From the NCBI GenBank assembly GCA_019637265.1, contig JAHBVY010000004.1:186001-250000 (forward strand): a stretch of 64,000 bases of DNA, read 5' to 3'. The translations under genes were made by a program, and so were the position numbers. Below, one piece after another: positions 44,680 through 54,048 of this stretch (positions within the stretch are counted from its first letter, which is position 1; every line of letters starts with the position of its first letter). The notes under the pieces are model-generated. The model was not told the origin of the DNA. It saw only the letters and a list, made by a program, of their open reading frames with translations, and did no database searches. The DNA is from Polyangiaceae bacterium (GTDB lineage Bacteria > Myxococcota_A > Polyangia > Polyangiales > Polyangiaceae).

Positions 44680-45705
44680 ATGCGTCCTCCGGCTCCGCCA
44701 GCCCGCTCGCGCCGCGCCCGACGCTGGCTCTTGCTCGCGCTGCTCACGCTAGCGTTCGCGCCGCCGCTCGCCGCTCAGGCGGACGACCCGGTGGTGCTCA
44801 CGGTGGGCAAGACGACGCTCAAGCAGAGCGAGGTGGAGCGGCGCTTGGCGGCGGTGCCCCCGTTTCAGCTGAAGCGCTACGGGGACGACCCGATGGCGAT
44901 CAAGCGCGCGTTCTTGGAGAAAGACCTGATCCCGGAGGTGCTGTTCGCGCTCGACACCACGGAGGCCGACGCCGCAAAATCGCCCGCCGTGCGCGCCGAC
45001 ATCCGCGCCGCCAAGCTGCAAGCGCTGCAGCGCTCCATCGAGGCCGAGCTCGCCGCACAGCAGCCGGTGACCGACGCCGACGTCGAGCGCTACTACCGAG
45101 AGCACGAGCGGCGCTTCAAGACGCCGGAGCGCATCAAGCTGTGGCGCATCTTGGTGGGCTCCGAAGCCGAGGCGAAGGAGATCTTGAAGACGGCGAAGGC
45201 AGCCGGCGACGTGAAGACATGGAGCAACCTCGCGCGTGAGAAGTCGCTCGACAAGGCGACCCACATGCGTGACGGCGACCTCGGCTTCGTGCTCCCCGAC
45301 GGACGCACCAGCGTGCCGCGCGTGGAGGTGGATTCAGCGCTGTTCGCGGCGGCAGCGCCGCTCAAGAACGGTGAATTCGTGCCGGAGCCGGTGAAGGAGG
45401 GGCAACGCTGGGCGGTGGTCTGGCGGCGCGGCAGCATGGCGGCGGTGGAGCGCACCGTGGAGTCGGAGGCGCCCAGCATCCGGCGGCTCCTGGAGCGCGA
45501 GCGCACCCGGAAGAAGCTGGATGGCCTCGTCGCCTCGCTCACCGAGGCTCACGTGCGCGACCGCGATGACTCGCTGCTGGAGCACGTCGCCCTCGACAAA
45601 ATCGGCAAGCTCGGCGCGGATCGTCAGCCAGGCATCGTACCCGGCCACGCCCCCGAGGGCTCCCCAGTGCCCAGTAGTCCCGCGCCTGGCGTCGCGCCCA
45701 GGTGA
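44680..45705 (+). CDS. parvulin-type peptidyl-prolyl isomerase (PrsA/SurA-like)
   Basis: 341 residues. A signal peptide (about 1-34, cleaved near AAQADD) is followed by a SurA-N-like helical region (VGKTTLKQSEVERRLAAVPPFQLKRY...). A PpiC rotamase domain is at about 145-245: ERIKLWRILV, LAREKSLDKATHMRDGDLGFVLPDG and ALFAAAAPLKNGEFVPEPVKEGQRWAVVW. It should act in the periplasm on folding of outer-membrane or secreted proteins. The C-terminal 40 residues are Pro/Ser-rich. The typical HxxS/GDLG motif is GDLGF here. Confidence 0.88.
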   Translation: MRPPAPPARSRRARRWLLLALLTLAFAPPLAAQADDPVVLTVGKTTLKQSEVERRLAAVPPFQLKRYGDDPMAIKRAFLEKDLIPEVLFALDTTEADAAKSPAVRADIRAAKLQALQRSIEAELAAQQPVTDADVERYYREHERRFKTPERIKLWRILVGSEAEAKEILKTAKAAGDVKTWSNLAREKSLDKATHMRDGDLGFVLPDGRTSVPRVEVDSALFAAAAPLKNGEFVPEPVKEGQRWAVVWRRGSMAAVERTVESEAPSIRRLLERERTRKKLDGLVASLTEAHVRDRDDSLLEHVALDKIGKLGADRQPGIVPGHAPEGSPVPSSPAPGVAPR

Positions 45706-45862
45706 GCACGCAGAACGGGAAAGCTGCCGGCGTGCTCGTCTCACCGTCGGAGGTCGACCGACTACGCGAGCGGGCCTGATCGAGGCGATCGATGCAGGTG
45801 TGTAGGGCGCCGCTCGCCGCGCCGCGTTCATTATTGCCCTGAGGAAATTACACGGAGGCGGC

Positions 45863-46720
45863 TCAGCGCGTGAGCAGCACTAGGGTGAGGGCGGCGGCGC
45901 CGAGGCTCAGGGTGACCAGGCTCATGAGGCTCCCGGCGGCACGGGTCGCGCGCCAGGCGGCCTCCGTGCTGAGGCCGTAGCTGCCGCACAAGAACGCGAC
46001 GGCAGAGGACGCGGGCAGCCGTGGTAAGCCGCGGAGCAGCGCCCAGGCTTTGGCGCGGCCGTCGCCGAGCAGCACCGCAAGCAGCCCGAGCGGGCTCGTC
46101 GCCACGTCCCAGCCGGAGGTGTACAAGCCGTAGCGGAGCGCGAGCCCCGTGCGCCCCGTGGCGCCTCCGCGGCGCGCAGCCCAATCGAGGCTGAGCCCAT
46201 AGGCCGCGTGCAACGTCGCGAGCAGGACGGCGAGCATCGGCACCGCGGCGGCGATCACGCGCGGCAAGGTGCTGAGATCCCAAGCGCCGCGCAGGAGCCA
46301 CGCCAGCGGTGAGAGCACGAGCAGCGTGCCCGAGACGGCGACCAGCTCGGCGGCGATCGAGAAGCGCACCGCCGCCGAGACGTCTCCGTCAGGGAAGCGC
46401 GCGAAGAAGGTGCGCCCGCTCTCGGTGGCGAGCCTGGAGGTCGCCCACAGCCTGCCCCAGAACCCATGGCGGGCGTTCGAGGGGAACGGCCGCTCCCAAG
46501 GCACGATGACCACCACCCCGGAGCCGAGCGTGTAGTCATCCGGGCCGGGTATCTCGGTCACCGCGGCGGGGACATCCGTCAGCTCATCTGACTCTGGCTC
46601 CACCGCGTGCGGCGCGCGGCGCGCGGCCTCCACTGGCCGCGTGGAAATGCGCGGCTCCGAGTCGAACGCGGCGCGCAGGCGCGGCGTGGCGTTCGCTGGC
46701 TGCTTCTCCGCGCGACCCAT
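45863..46720 (-). CDS. hypothetical polytopic membrane protein
   Basis: 285 residues. The N-terminal 110 are soluble and Pro/Ala/Glu-rich. Four to five transmembrane helices occupy about 125-285. The first helical region begins RFSIAAELVAVSGTLLVLSPL, an arrangement seen in YIP1-like proteins, but I do not assign a family. It is convergent with the PPIase gene and stands alone. Confidence 0.7.
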   Translation of the reverse strand: MGRAEKQPANATPRLRAAFDSEPRISTRPVEAARRAPHAVEPESDELTDVPAAVTEIPGPDDYTLGSGVVVIVPWERPFPSNARHGFWGRLWATSRLATESGRTFFARFPDGDVSAAVRFSIAAELVAVSGTLLVLSPLAWLLRGAWDLSTLPRVIAAAVPMLAVLLATLHAAYGLSLDWAARRGGATGRTGLALRYGLYTSGWDVATSPLGLLAVLLGDGRAKAWALLRGLPRLPASSAVAFLCGSYGLSTEAAWRATRAAGSLMSLVTLSLGAAALTLVLLTR

Positions 46721-46898
46721 GAGCCTCCGGTAGCACGACCACGCAGCGCGGGCGAGCGCGGGCCGGTCTGGTCAGCTCATCGCGGTGCTTGTCAGCGGCG
46801 CGGTGCAGGTGCGGCCGCCCGCACCGTGATCCGTCTAAGTCCGCGGCGCCAAGGCGGTTTCTCGGCGCCGCGGCTCGGTGCTCGAGGCGCCGCGTGAG

Positions 46899-47555
46899 TC
46901 AATGCAGCGCCTCGTCGATGTGCTTGGCGTTGCCGGGCAACGGCAAGTCGCGCAGGTCGTCGCCGCGCCCACCGAAGAAGAGGCTCACCCCCACCGCGAC
47001 CAGCGACACCAAGAGCGAGGCGTGCAGGCCCCACTGCCACTCGAGCTGCACCGTGAGCTTGGGGTGACTCTGCGGTGGCCTGAAAATCATCATCAGCGTC
47101 TCCACCGCCGTCATGGAGGCGAACACCGCGCAGATGACGCGCACTCCTCGCATTTGGTTCACCGTGCGCCGGCTGATCACCAGCGCGAGCAGCGTAAGCC
47201 AACCCACGAACCCTCCCCACAACCAGCCAGCGCGTCCGCGCGCCAAATCAAAGCCGCTCAGCACGCGATTGTCCGGCAGCACCACCCACACCCACGGCGC
47301 GAAGAACAGCGCGAGCCCCGCGGCGGCGAGCAACACCAGCGCGAGGCGCCCACGCCCCGCGAACGACCAAGGCAGCGGGAAGTCGACCGCCGGCGTCGGC
47401 GTCACGCCGCGCTCCTCAGCCTCCAGCGCCTGCGCGTCGAGGGACGGCGGCAAGTCCTCGAGCGGCATCAGGCGCACGCCGCAGTCCTCACAGGTGGGCC
47501 CCTCGTCCGCCGAGAACAGCTCACGGCAAAACGGGCAAGCGAGCAGGCCACTCAT
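46899..47555 (-). CDS. membrane protein with N-terminal zinc ribbon
   Basis: 218 residues. A zinc ribbon is visible at the N-terminus (CPFC at 7-10 and CEDC at 22-25). An acidic linker (30-65) and four transmembrane helices (about 70-195) follow. The ribbon should lie in the cytosol. Unknown function; the layout is common in myxobacterial membrane proteins. Confidence 0.75.
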   Translation of the reverse strand: MSGLLACPFCRELFSADEGPTCEDCGVRLMPLEDLPPSLDAQALEAEERGVTPTPAVDFPLPWSFAGRGRLALVLLAAAGLALFFAPWVWVVLPDNRVLSGFDLARGRAGWLWGGFVGWLTLLALVISRRTVNQMRGVRVICAVFASMTAVETLMMIFRPPQSHPKLTVQLEWQWGLHASLLVSLVAVGVSLFFGGRGDDLRDLPLPGNAKHIDEALH

Positions 47556-47702
47556 GCGCGCAGCATAGCGCGAGCGAGTCGGTCAGCGTGTCGTCCGCCA
47601 TCACCTGCTGAGCGCTTGCACTTCCACTGGCGGCGACCAGCGAGCACCGCGCGGATCCGGCCGGCAGCGCGCAGCCACTGGGTGGTTTGTTTTTTTGGGA
47701 GG

Positions 47703-47724
47703 GGGTTGGACGGGTAGGCACCGC
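47703..47724 (+). repeat. dispersed element, copy J with a 5-bp insertion
   Basis: GGGTTGGACGG and CACCGC are both present but separated by five extra bases. It is preceded by a run of T and G. It lies just upstream of rnc. Confidence 0.6.
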
Positions 47725-47802
47725 ACGATGCCAAGCGGCTCCGGGCCCCGCAACGGACGCGCAGGGGTGACACCACGCCTGCCCTGGTGTCAGGCTCGCG
47801 CC

Positions 47803-48519
47803 GTGGTGCGCCCCCGCGATCCAGCTCAAGACCCGGCCGTCGTCGCGGCGCTCGCCCAGGCGCTCGGGCTACCGAGCGACGCCGAGCACCTGCACACCGC
47901 GCTCACCCACCCGAGCTACGCCCATGAGCACGCCGTGCCCCACAACCAGCGCCTGGAGCTGCTGGGCGACGCGGTGCTCGGCTTGTGCGTCGCGGAGCTG
48001 CTATTCGAACGCTTCCCTGACGAGCCGGAGGGCACCCTCACCCAGATGCGCGCCAAGCTGGTGAACGCCGAGGCGCTGCACACGATCGGGCTCCGCGCGC
48101 AGATCCCCGCGGCGCTGCGGGTGAGCCGCGGGGCGGACGCGCTCCGCAGCAGCCAGAACGTGGTGGCGGACGCGGTGGAGGCGCTGCTCGCCGCGGCCTT
48201 CTTGAGCCGCGGTTGGGAGGGCGCGCGCGCGGCGTGTCGCGCTTGGATCGAGCCGGCGCTTGCGGAGCTGAGCCCCGGCGGCGTGCTCGATCCGAAGAGC
48301 GCGCTACAAGAGCGCTTGGTGGGCGTCGGTGTGCCGCAATACAGCGTGACTGAAGAGGGCGGCCCGGCGCACAGCCGCTGGTTCGTGGTGGCCGTGGTGG
48401 TGGCTGAGCAGATCCTCGGATCGGGCCGCGGTAGGAGCAAGCGCCTCGCCGAGCGCGCGGCCGCCCAGGCGGCGCTCGAGAGCCCGGAGCTCGAGAGCCT
48501 GCTGGGAGTGACTCGATGA
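47803..48519 (+). CDS. rnc: ribonuclease III
   Basis: 238 residues from GTG 47803; an in-frame start at 47695 would begin within the repeat element and is less likely. The RNase III signature NQRLELLGDAVLGL is intact with its Glu and Asp metal ligands; the second acidic site is in VVADAVEALLAA. A dsRNA-binding domain follows (DPKSALQERLVGVG ... SKRLAERAAAQAAL). It cleaves double-stranded RNA during rRNA maturation and RNA decay. The era gene that often follows it is absent. Confidence 0.93.
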   Translation: MVRPRDPAQDPAVVAALAQALGLPSDAEHLHTALTHPSYAHEHAVPHNQRLELLGDAVLGLCVAELLFERFPDEPEGTLTQMRAKLVNAEALHTIGLRAQIPAALRVSRGADALRSSQNVVADAVEALLAAAFLSRGWEGARAACRAWIEPALAELSPGGVLDPKSALQERLVGVGVPQYSVTEEGGPAHSRWFVVAVVVAEQILGSGRGRSKRLAERAAAQAALESPELESLLGVTR

Positions 48520-48524
48520 AGCGT

Positions 48525-48541
48525 CGTAGGTTTCACCTACG
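48525..48541 (+). other. 7-bp hairpin after rnc
   Basis: CGTAGGT-TTC-ACCTACG directly after the rnc stop (6 bp away). No T-run follows. It may stabilise the mRNA 3' end or, given the enzyme, be an RNase III target. Confidence 0.4.
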
Positions 48542-48601
48542 AGCCCCGGCAGTGGAGCCTTGGAGAGCGACTCGATGACACATCGTCAGGTTCACGGATC
48601 C

Positions 48602-49003
48602 ATGCGCCGCGCGCTGTGCGTGGCGCTGCCCTTGATGGCGCTGACCTGGGCGCTGCCTGCCTTCGCGGGCAGCTACCTGGATCGCGCCGGGCTGCTCGTG
48701 AGTCACGCGCGCAAGGAGGCGGACTACCTGCGCGCGCGCCTCTCCGACAAAGAGCTCGCGGAGGTGGTGCAAGCCCAGGCGGAGGCGCGGCTCGGCGCCG
48801 CACGCCGCATGCAGGTGCCCAAGCAAGTCGCCGCGGCGCACCCACACCTGCTCATGATGCTGGAGCACTACGAGCGCGCCGCAGCCGCAGCCGTGCGCGG
48901 CGCCACCAACGAGTTCTTCAAGAAGCAGCTAGCCGCGCGCGAAGAAGAGCGCGTGCTGCGCGGCGTCCTGAAACAGCTCGGCTGGTCCCTGCCCGATCCG
49001 TAG
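48602..49003 (+). CDS. hypothetical secreted helical protein
   Basis: 133 residues from the ATG at 48602, with upstream in-frame ATGs at 48560 and 48575. The signal peptide ends at AFAG. The mature part is helix-rich with charged heptads (SYLDRAGLLVSHARKEADYLRARLSDKELAEVV...), ending LRGVLKQLGWSLP. No family recognised. It lies 40-80 bp after rnc and may share its transcript. Confidence 0.65.
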   Translation: MRRALCVALPLMALTWALPAFAGSYLDRAGLLVSHARKEADYLRARLSDKELAEVVQAQAEARLGAARRMQVPKQVAAAHPHLLMMLEHYERAAAAAVRGATNEFFKKQLAAREEERVLRGVLKQLGWSLPDP

Positions 49004-49065
49004 TCACCCAGCGCCGCTACAGTCAGCCCAACGGGCCATAGGGCCCCGCGCGGACGCCGGACGCC

Positions 49066-50229
49066 CTAGAACGCGGCGCCGACCTCCAGGATGACGGACC
49101 ACTGGCGGTCCTCCCCCTGGAGCGCTTCCTTGTCCGCGTCGCTGCTCTGCGCGTCGGCTGGGTCCACGATGTCGGTGATGAACTGGGCACCCACGCTGAC
49201 CATCTCGTAGCGGTAGTTCAACCCGAACATCAGCCGCTGGCGCTTGAGGCGCGCCTGGTCGAACACGATGTTGTTGTTGAAGTCGAGCGGGTTACCCCCT
49301 CGACAGATGGGCTGACCATCGTAGATGTGGCCGCTCGGCGGGTTCTTGTCGGGGCGACCGAGGTCCGGGTTACCCGGGATGTTCGGGCCGGCATAGTTGC
49401 AGAAGCCGATGGGATCCGTCGCCGGGGTGGCGTCCACCAGGCCCGAGTCCGCGAAGATCCACACGTACTGGTAACCGACCCAGGGCGTGATGATCTGAGA
49501 GTCCGCGATCGGCAGCGGCTTGGAGATTTGGAGGTCCAAGCCCACCACGGTGAGCTGGAACTGCGGGGTGCCCGTGATGGTGCGCACGCCGCCACCCACC
49601 GCGAAATCCGGCAAGATCCCCCCGACGCCAGTGCGGAAACCCTCGAGCAGGCTCATCCGCGCGTCGCCACCACCGGAGATGATGCTGGTGTCCGGGATGA
49701 ACCCGACGTCCCCCGTCAGCTCGAGACCGAAGCCGAAGCCCTTGCGCAGCTTCAGCGCGTAGCGGCTCAGGGTGCTGTTGGGGCTGCTGTTGCGGATGGA
49801 CGCCCTGTCAGAGGAAGGATCGCGCGGGCCTTGGGTGCCGTCCTTCCAGTAGCTCGCGTCTTGATCGATGTCGTGGATGCCCAGCTCGAGCGAGAGGTGA
49901 AACCCACCGAAGCCCGTGGTGCGCGCCGAGTGCATCGCGGATGGCGCGAGCGCCCAACCCCACTGGCTCATCAGGCGCTTGAAGCGCACGTGATCCGCGC
50001 GACACGGCGTGTCGCTGGCGATGGACGACGCGCTGATGGCGCCCGCCTCCGTACGGCAGCTCGGGTCCGTGACCAAGCGCTCCAAGGCGGGGTCCATCGG
50101 CTCCGCGCTGGCGGTGGACGGCAGCGCCAAGACGGCCACCGCGCCCAGTGACGCCAGCAACCCAGCACGCCGTGGCGAAAGCCACCCAGAACCCAGCGGC
50201 GCGAGCAACGCGGCGACGCGACCACGCAC
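49066..50229 (-). CDS. outer-membrane beta-barrel protein
   Basis: 387 residues from the GTG at 50229, which best fits the signal peptide (cleavage near ASAEP). The frame is open to an ATG at 50313. The mature part contains alternating aromatic/small-residue strands (GFGGFHLSLELGIHDID, GFGFGLELTGDVGFIP, GLNYRYEMVSVGAQFI) and ends in the barrel-type C-terminus VILEVGAAF with terminal Phe. It should be an outer-membrane barrel; channel versus structural role unknown. Confidence 0.82.
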   Translation of the reverse strand: MRGRVAALLAPLGSGWLSPRRAGLLASLGAVAVLALPSTASAEPMDPALERLVTDPSCRTEAGAISASSIASDTPCRADHVRFKRLMSQWGWALAPSAMHSARTTGFGGFHLSLELGIHDIDQDASYWKDGTQGPRDPSSDRASIRNSSPNSTLSRYALKLRKGFGFGLELTGDVGFIPDTSIISGGGDARMSLLEGFRTGVGGILPDFAVGGGVRTITGTPQFQLTVVGLDLQISKPLPIADSQIITPWVGYQYVWIFADSGLVDATPATDPIGFCNYAGPNIPGNPDLGRPDKNPPSGHIYDGQPICRGGNPLDFNNNIVFDQARLKRQRLMFGLNYRYEMVSVGAQFITDIVDPADAQSSDADKEALQGEDRQWSVILEVGAAF

Positions 50230-50493
50230 CGAGCCGGCGCAGCGGCTGCCCGCTACCTCACCTGCCACTTGAACACTTCGGGCTGACCGCGCGCGAAACA
50301 ACGACTTTCCCAAGAATCAGGCCTCCGCCGCGGTGAGGCTACCGACCGACTCCGGCCGGCGTCAAGCGCGGTGCCGCAGAGCCCGCGACGATCGTCCGCG
50401 CACCCGTTCGATCTTCCCTCACCCCCGACGCGCCGGCCCGGTTCAGGGGAACCCGCAGCTAGCCGCGCGGGGTGGTAGAAGCACCCGCGACCC

Positions 50494-51030
50494 ATGCCAC
50501 CCGACGCCCCGCGGCTCCGTGCCCCAGCCCAGCGCGCGCCCTTCCACGTGGTGCTGGTGGAGCCGGAGATCCCGCCCAACACGGGGAACATCGCGCGCCT
50601 GTGCGGCGGCACCTGCTGCCCGCTCCACTTGGTGGGCCAGCTGGGTTTCCGCATCGACGAGCACGCGGTGCGCCGCGCCGGGCTCGATTACTGGCACCTG
50701 GTGGAGGTCCACACCCACCCCGACCTACCCGCCGCCGAGGCCGCGGTGCGCGCGAGCGATCCCACACGCCGCCCACGTACTTGGCTGTTCAGTGCTCACG
50801 CGGAGACCAGCTACCTGGACGTCGACTTCACCCCGGGGGACCTCTTGGTCTTCGGCCGCGAGAGCCGAGGCTTGCCGCCCGAGCTGCTGGCGGAGCGGCC
50901 CGAGCAGGGGGTTGGGATCCCGACGCTCGGCCCCGTGAGGTCGCTGAACCTCGCCAACTCGGTCGCCATCGTGCTGTTCGAAGCGCTACGTCAGGTGGGC
51001 GCCCTGAATGGCGCGAGGCTGTCCACCTAG
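50494..51030 (+). CDS. trmL: tRNA (cytidine/uridine(34)-2'-O)-methyltransferase
   Basis: 178 residues. SPOUT-fold signatures are complete: VLVEPEIPPNTGNIARLCGGT (about 20-40), LLVFGRESRGLPPELL, IPTLGPVRSLNLANSVAIVLFEALRQ. TrmL methylates the wobble nucleotide of leucine tRNAs. Length is normal apart from a Pro-rich N-terminal 16 residues. A GGGGCGACC hairpin begins at its stop codon. Confidence 0.95.
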   Translation: MPPDAPRLRAPAQRAPFHVVLVEPEIPPNTGNIARLCGGTCCPLHLVGQLGFRIDEHAVRRAGLDYWHLVEVHTHPDLPAAEAAVRASDPTRRPRTWLFSAHAETSYLDVDFTPGDLLVFGRESRGLPPELLAERPEQGVGIPTLGPVRSLNLANSVAIVLFEALRQVGALNGARLST

Positions 51031-51051
51031 GGGCGACCAGCCGGTCGCCCC
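51030..51051 (+). repeat. GGGGCGACC hairpin at the trmL stop
   Basis: GGGGCGACC-AGCC-GGTCGCCCC, a perfect 9-bp stem. The same stem, extended to 11 bp, forms the fusA terminator at 61903. Here no T-run follows. Confidence 0.6.
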
Positions 51052-51102
51052 CACATTCGTATCATCAGCCCACCTGACCCATTCTCAAGCGAGGGTTTTT
51101 GG

Positions 51103-51119
51103 GGGTTGGACGGCACCGC
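51103..51119 (+). repeat. 17-bp dispersed element, exact copy F
   Basis: Exact core preceded by GAGGGTTTTTGG in the gap after trmL. Confidence 0.85.
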
Positions 51120-51265
51120 TCCCAATCGAGGCGCGCGCTGCGCTGCACGCAACGTTCGACACGGTGACCTCCGCGCGAGATCGAGCGTGAGCAGCTGCGC
51201 ATTCGCACGGGCTACGCGGTGCGCGCGACGCGCATCGAGCCAGTGGGTGTGGTACCTCTGGCCAG

Positions 51266-51751
51266 TCACGGGGTAGTATTCGGCTCTCGAAGACCGACGA
51301 CGACACAGGCATCGGCGATGGCTTGCCGGCGGCGTCTGCGCGCGCTCTTGGCCTGCTGACCCGCACCCTCAGGCTGATCGAGCCCCTCGACGCCCGCATG
51401 ACCGTCCGCTCCGGGTCGATCGCGACCGGGAGGGTCGAGTGGCTCGTAGACCACGCGGATCGGGGGGCCTGCACTGCCTGCGCAAATCGCGTCCTGAACG
51501 GCGAACCGCAACACCATCGCGGGTGCGCCTCGGAGCTCGACGGCTTGGTCGATGCTCGTGAGGGCCTCATCCCAAACGGAGACGCGCACGGCGCGCGCGC
51601 GCTCCTTCGCGGAGGACTCGTCCTCTGAGCTTGGGATAAAATCTGCCGCACCAGGCTTGTAGCGCTCGGGGGCAAAGTCGCGTGGGGGCTTCGGGAGGCG
51701 CAGCGCTTGGTGCTCGCTCGGCAGCATGTCGCCGTCGACAGGCGGGCTCAT
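51266..51751 (-). CDS. small protein of an unknown two-gene operon
   Basis: 161 residues, not recognised. The central part has AVRVSVWDEALTSIDQAVELRGAPAMVLRFAVQDAICAGSAGPPIRVVYEPLDP, a compact alpha/beta look. The C-terminal 60 residues are Gly/Arg-rich. Its ATG overlaps the stop of the 680-residue upstream gene (ATGA), which implies joint synthesis and probably a complex. Confidence 0.6.
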   Translation of the reverse strand: MSPPVDGDMLPSEHQALRLPKPPRDFAPERYKPGAADFIPSSEDESSAKERARAVRVSVWDEALTSIDQAVELRGAPAMVLRFAVQDAICAGSAGPPIRVVYEPLDPPGRDRPGADGHAGVEGLDQPEGAGQQAKSARRRRRQAIADACVVVGLREPNTTP

Positions 51752-53790
51752 GGATCCTCTGCGAACGCCTCGAGCGCCGCGCCCACCGCGGCGAGCGCCT
51801 CGTCGACGCTGCCCTCGCCCTCGTCATCGAGGTCAGGTCCACGCATCCACCAGCAGCAACGGCCTTCGGGGCTCACTTCGAGGTCCACGGCGGGCTCAAC
51901 GTCTTGATAAGCCCAGCTGACGACGTAGTCGCCGGCCTCACCCGGACCGAGCGCGGGTCTCCTCAAGCGTGGCCACTTCGCGCGAGCGCTGGTCCACAGC
52001 GCGATCACCGCGTCGTGTTGAGCGACCGGCATCTTGCGTGTGCTCGTGAGCTCGTAGAGGTGCGCGAGCGCCGCTGCCCAGCGAGCGGGCTCGCCGAGGC
52101 TCGCGGTCGTAGCCGAGAGCGGGCGAGCGCGCTCTGCGGTCTCGCGGTCGATCTGGGCAAAAGGCTGCTCGAGCCCTTCGCTCGCGAGGAGCCAGGTGAG
52201 CGCGCAGAGGGCATCACGCGGGTCTGTGCCGGGCGCCTCCACCCCACCCAATGACGCTGTCCATGTCGCATCTCTTTCCTTGAGTTGGAGCAACGCACGG
52301 TCGTGGCGCCGGACGTCGAAGCCGCCGGGTGACCAGATCCGATCGACCTCAACGCCAAGCTCAAGCTGCCTCCAAAATTGAGCCAGCGTCATCGGCTGGT
52401 TGAGCGGCCTTGCAGTCGCGACGAGCACGGCCGGGACGACTTGGTCGCGCTCGATGAGGCGCTCCGTCGTCCTCAGGATCAGAGTGGCGTCACGCCTTGG
52501 ATGCGGCGGCACACGCGCATCGGTGTACGCCTCCGACAAGGCATCCAACGCCTTGGACCACTCGCCAAGCAGGAAGTGACAGCGCACCAGCCTCGACCAG
52601 AAGAGCGCGTTCTCGGGCCAGAGATCGACGGCCTCTCGGTAGCCGGCGAGCGTCTTCTCCATTGGCTCGGTCTGCGCGCGGGCTGCGTTGAAGTGCTCGT
52701 AGTGTGTCCGATACGCGCGGCCTCGCGCGCCGAGCGCGTGGTGGTCGCTCTTTTCGTCAAGCTCTGCCACGGCTTGGTACTCGGTCGCCGACTCTTGATG
52801 CTTCGCTTCGATGGACAGCTGCCTCGCGTGGTCGAGGAGGTAGAGCGCACCGAAGCGCGCGTGCTCTCGCGCCTTGGCGATGTCCGGCACCTTGACGTAG
52901 TGCCGATGCGCCTCGAGGAGCGCCACGCCTGGCTCGACGTCATCGTTCGCGGCCTTGGCCAATCCATCGGCGAGCACGCGATGCAGCGGCCCACGCTCGA
53001 CAGCCTGGACCGGTGCATGCTGGTACCAGGCGGCCCCAAGACGCAGCGAGCCCGCCACGTCGTCGACGAGCCAGCCGTCGATCGCAGCGGCGACCACGTC
53101 CGCGTTCAAGAGCGCGCCGTGGCTGGCAAGCGCCCTCGACATCGGTCGACCATGCACCACCAACAGGCTCATCACCTCGCGGATGGTGCGCGGCAAAACC
53201 TCCCAGAGATCGACGACGAGCGATCCGGCGTCGAAGCGACTGGCCGGCTCACCTGACCACTGGTGAAACGCTGAGGCGAGCACGTATCGCTCGGGATCCC
53301 GCTCGACCTGCTTGAAGAGAACGTCGGCATCCCAGCGCGGCGTCTCGACCGGCCGCACACCGACCTCCCTTCCTCGAACCGCCACGCGGAGGCCTGCGTG
53401 GTCACGGAGCCAAGCGGCGACCTCATCACGGCGAGGCGCGATCACTTCGAAGATCTCGTCCGTGCCGCGTCCTAGGTGATCGAGACCCTCAACCAGCAGC
53501 TTTTGCGCACCGAGGTGGCGATCGAGCTCGTGGAGCGCGGCCTTCGCCGACGATGGATCCGACTCGAGCGCCTCGCGCACAGACGCAGCGACCTCACGTC
53601 CGAGCGCGGTCGACAGGCCAAGGAGCGCGGACACATCGGCGTCCAGCCCGACTGGGACGTTGACCACGGGGAGGCTTCGGTGCGCGCGCCACAGGAGCCC
53701 TACGACGTGGCTCGATCGGGTGGCCACATTCCCCGAAGGTGGTGCCCCGCTCAGCTCGAGGAGCGGCGCGCTCTGATCCTCGACGTCCAT
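51748..53790 (-). CDS. large protein with TPR-like region, unknown function
   Basis: 680 residues from the ATG at 53790; the frame is open 95 codons further but that part is Arg/Pro-rich and unlike coding sequence. Residues 20-250 look like a degenerate NTPase or regulatory region: a Walker-B-like QKLLVEGLDHLGRG sits at about 96-109, but no P-loop is visible. TPR-like helices follow (about 300-430: SATEYQAVAELDEKSDHHALGARGRAYRTHYEHF). The C-terminal 100 residues end in DYVVSWAYQDVEPAVDLEVSPEGRCCWWMRGPDLDDEGEG. No signal peptide. With its 161-residue partner it forms an operon next to a DISARM remnant, so a defence-related role is possible but unproved. Confidence 0.65.
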   Translation of the reverse strand: MDVEDQSAPLLELSGAPPSGNVATRSSHVVGLLWRAHRSLPVVNVPVGLDADVSALLGLSTALGREVAASVREALESDPSSAKAALHELDRHLGAQKLLVEGLDHLGRGTDEIFEVIAPRRDEVAAWLRDHAGLRVAVRGREVGVRPVETPRWDADVLFKQVERDPERYVLASAFHQWSGEPASRFDAGSLVVDLWEVLPRTIREVMSLLVVHGRPMSRALASHGALLNADVVAAAIDGWLVDDVAGSLRLGAAWYQHAPVQAVERGPLHRVLADGLAKAANDDVEPGVALLEAHRHYVKVPDIAKAREHARFGALYLLDHARQLSIEAKHQESATEYQAVAELDEKSDHHALGARGRAYRTHYEHFNAARAQTEPMEKTLAGYREAVDLWPENALFWSRLVRCHFLLGEWSKALDALSEAYTDARVPPHPRRDATLILRTTERLIERDQVVPAVLVATARPLNQPMTLAQFWRQLELGVEVDRIWSPGGFDVRRHDRALLQLKERDATWTASLGGVEAPGTDPRDALCALTWLLASEGLEQPFAQIDRETAERARPLSATTASLGEPARWAAALAHLYELTSTRKMPVAQHDAVIALWTSARAKWPRLRRPALGPGEAGDYVVSWAYQDVEPAVDLEVSPEGRCCWWMRGPDLDDEGEGSVDEALAAVGAALEAFAEDP

Positions 53791-54048
53791 CGCCGAGGGT
53801 GGATAGCATAGTTTTCGCTTCCTCCTCGCAATTGTCGCGAGAGATCGGGGGTATGGGCACCTGTGCCCAGTCGCGGGCTGAGGCGGTCGAAAACGGAGCC
53901 CTGACCGGTCGGCCCAAGGTACCCTCAACGACGAACGCATGAGGCTCAACAAGCACCGGATGACCCTCCTCGGCGGCTCGGAGCGGACGCTCCGCGGCTC
54001 GGCGGCGCTCCTCATCGACGCCATGCTGGATCTCCTCCCGCGGGCGTA

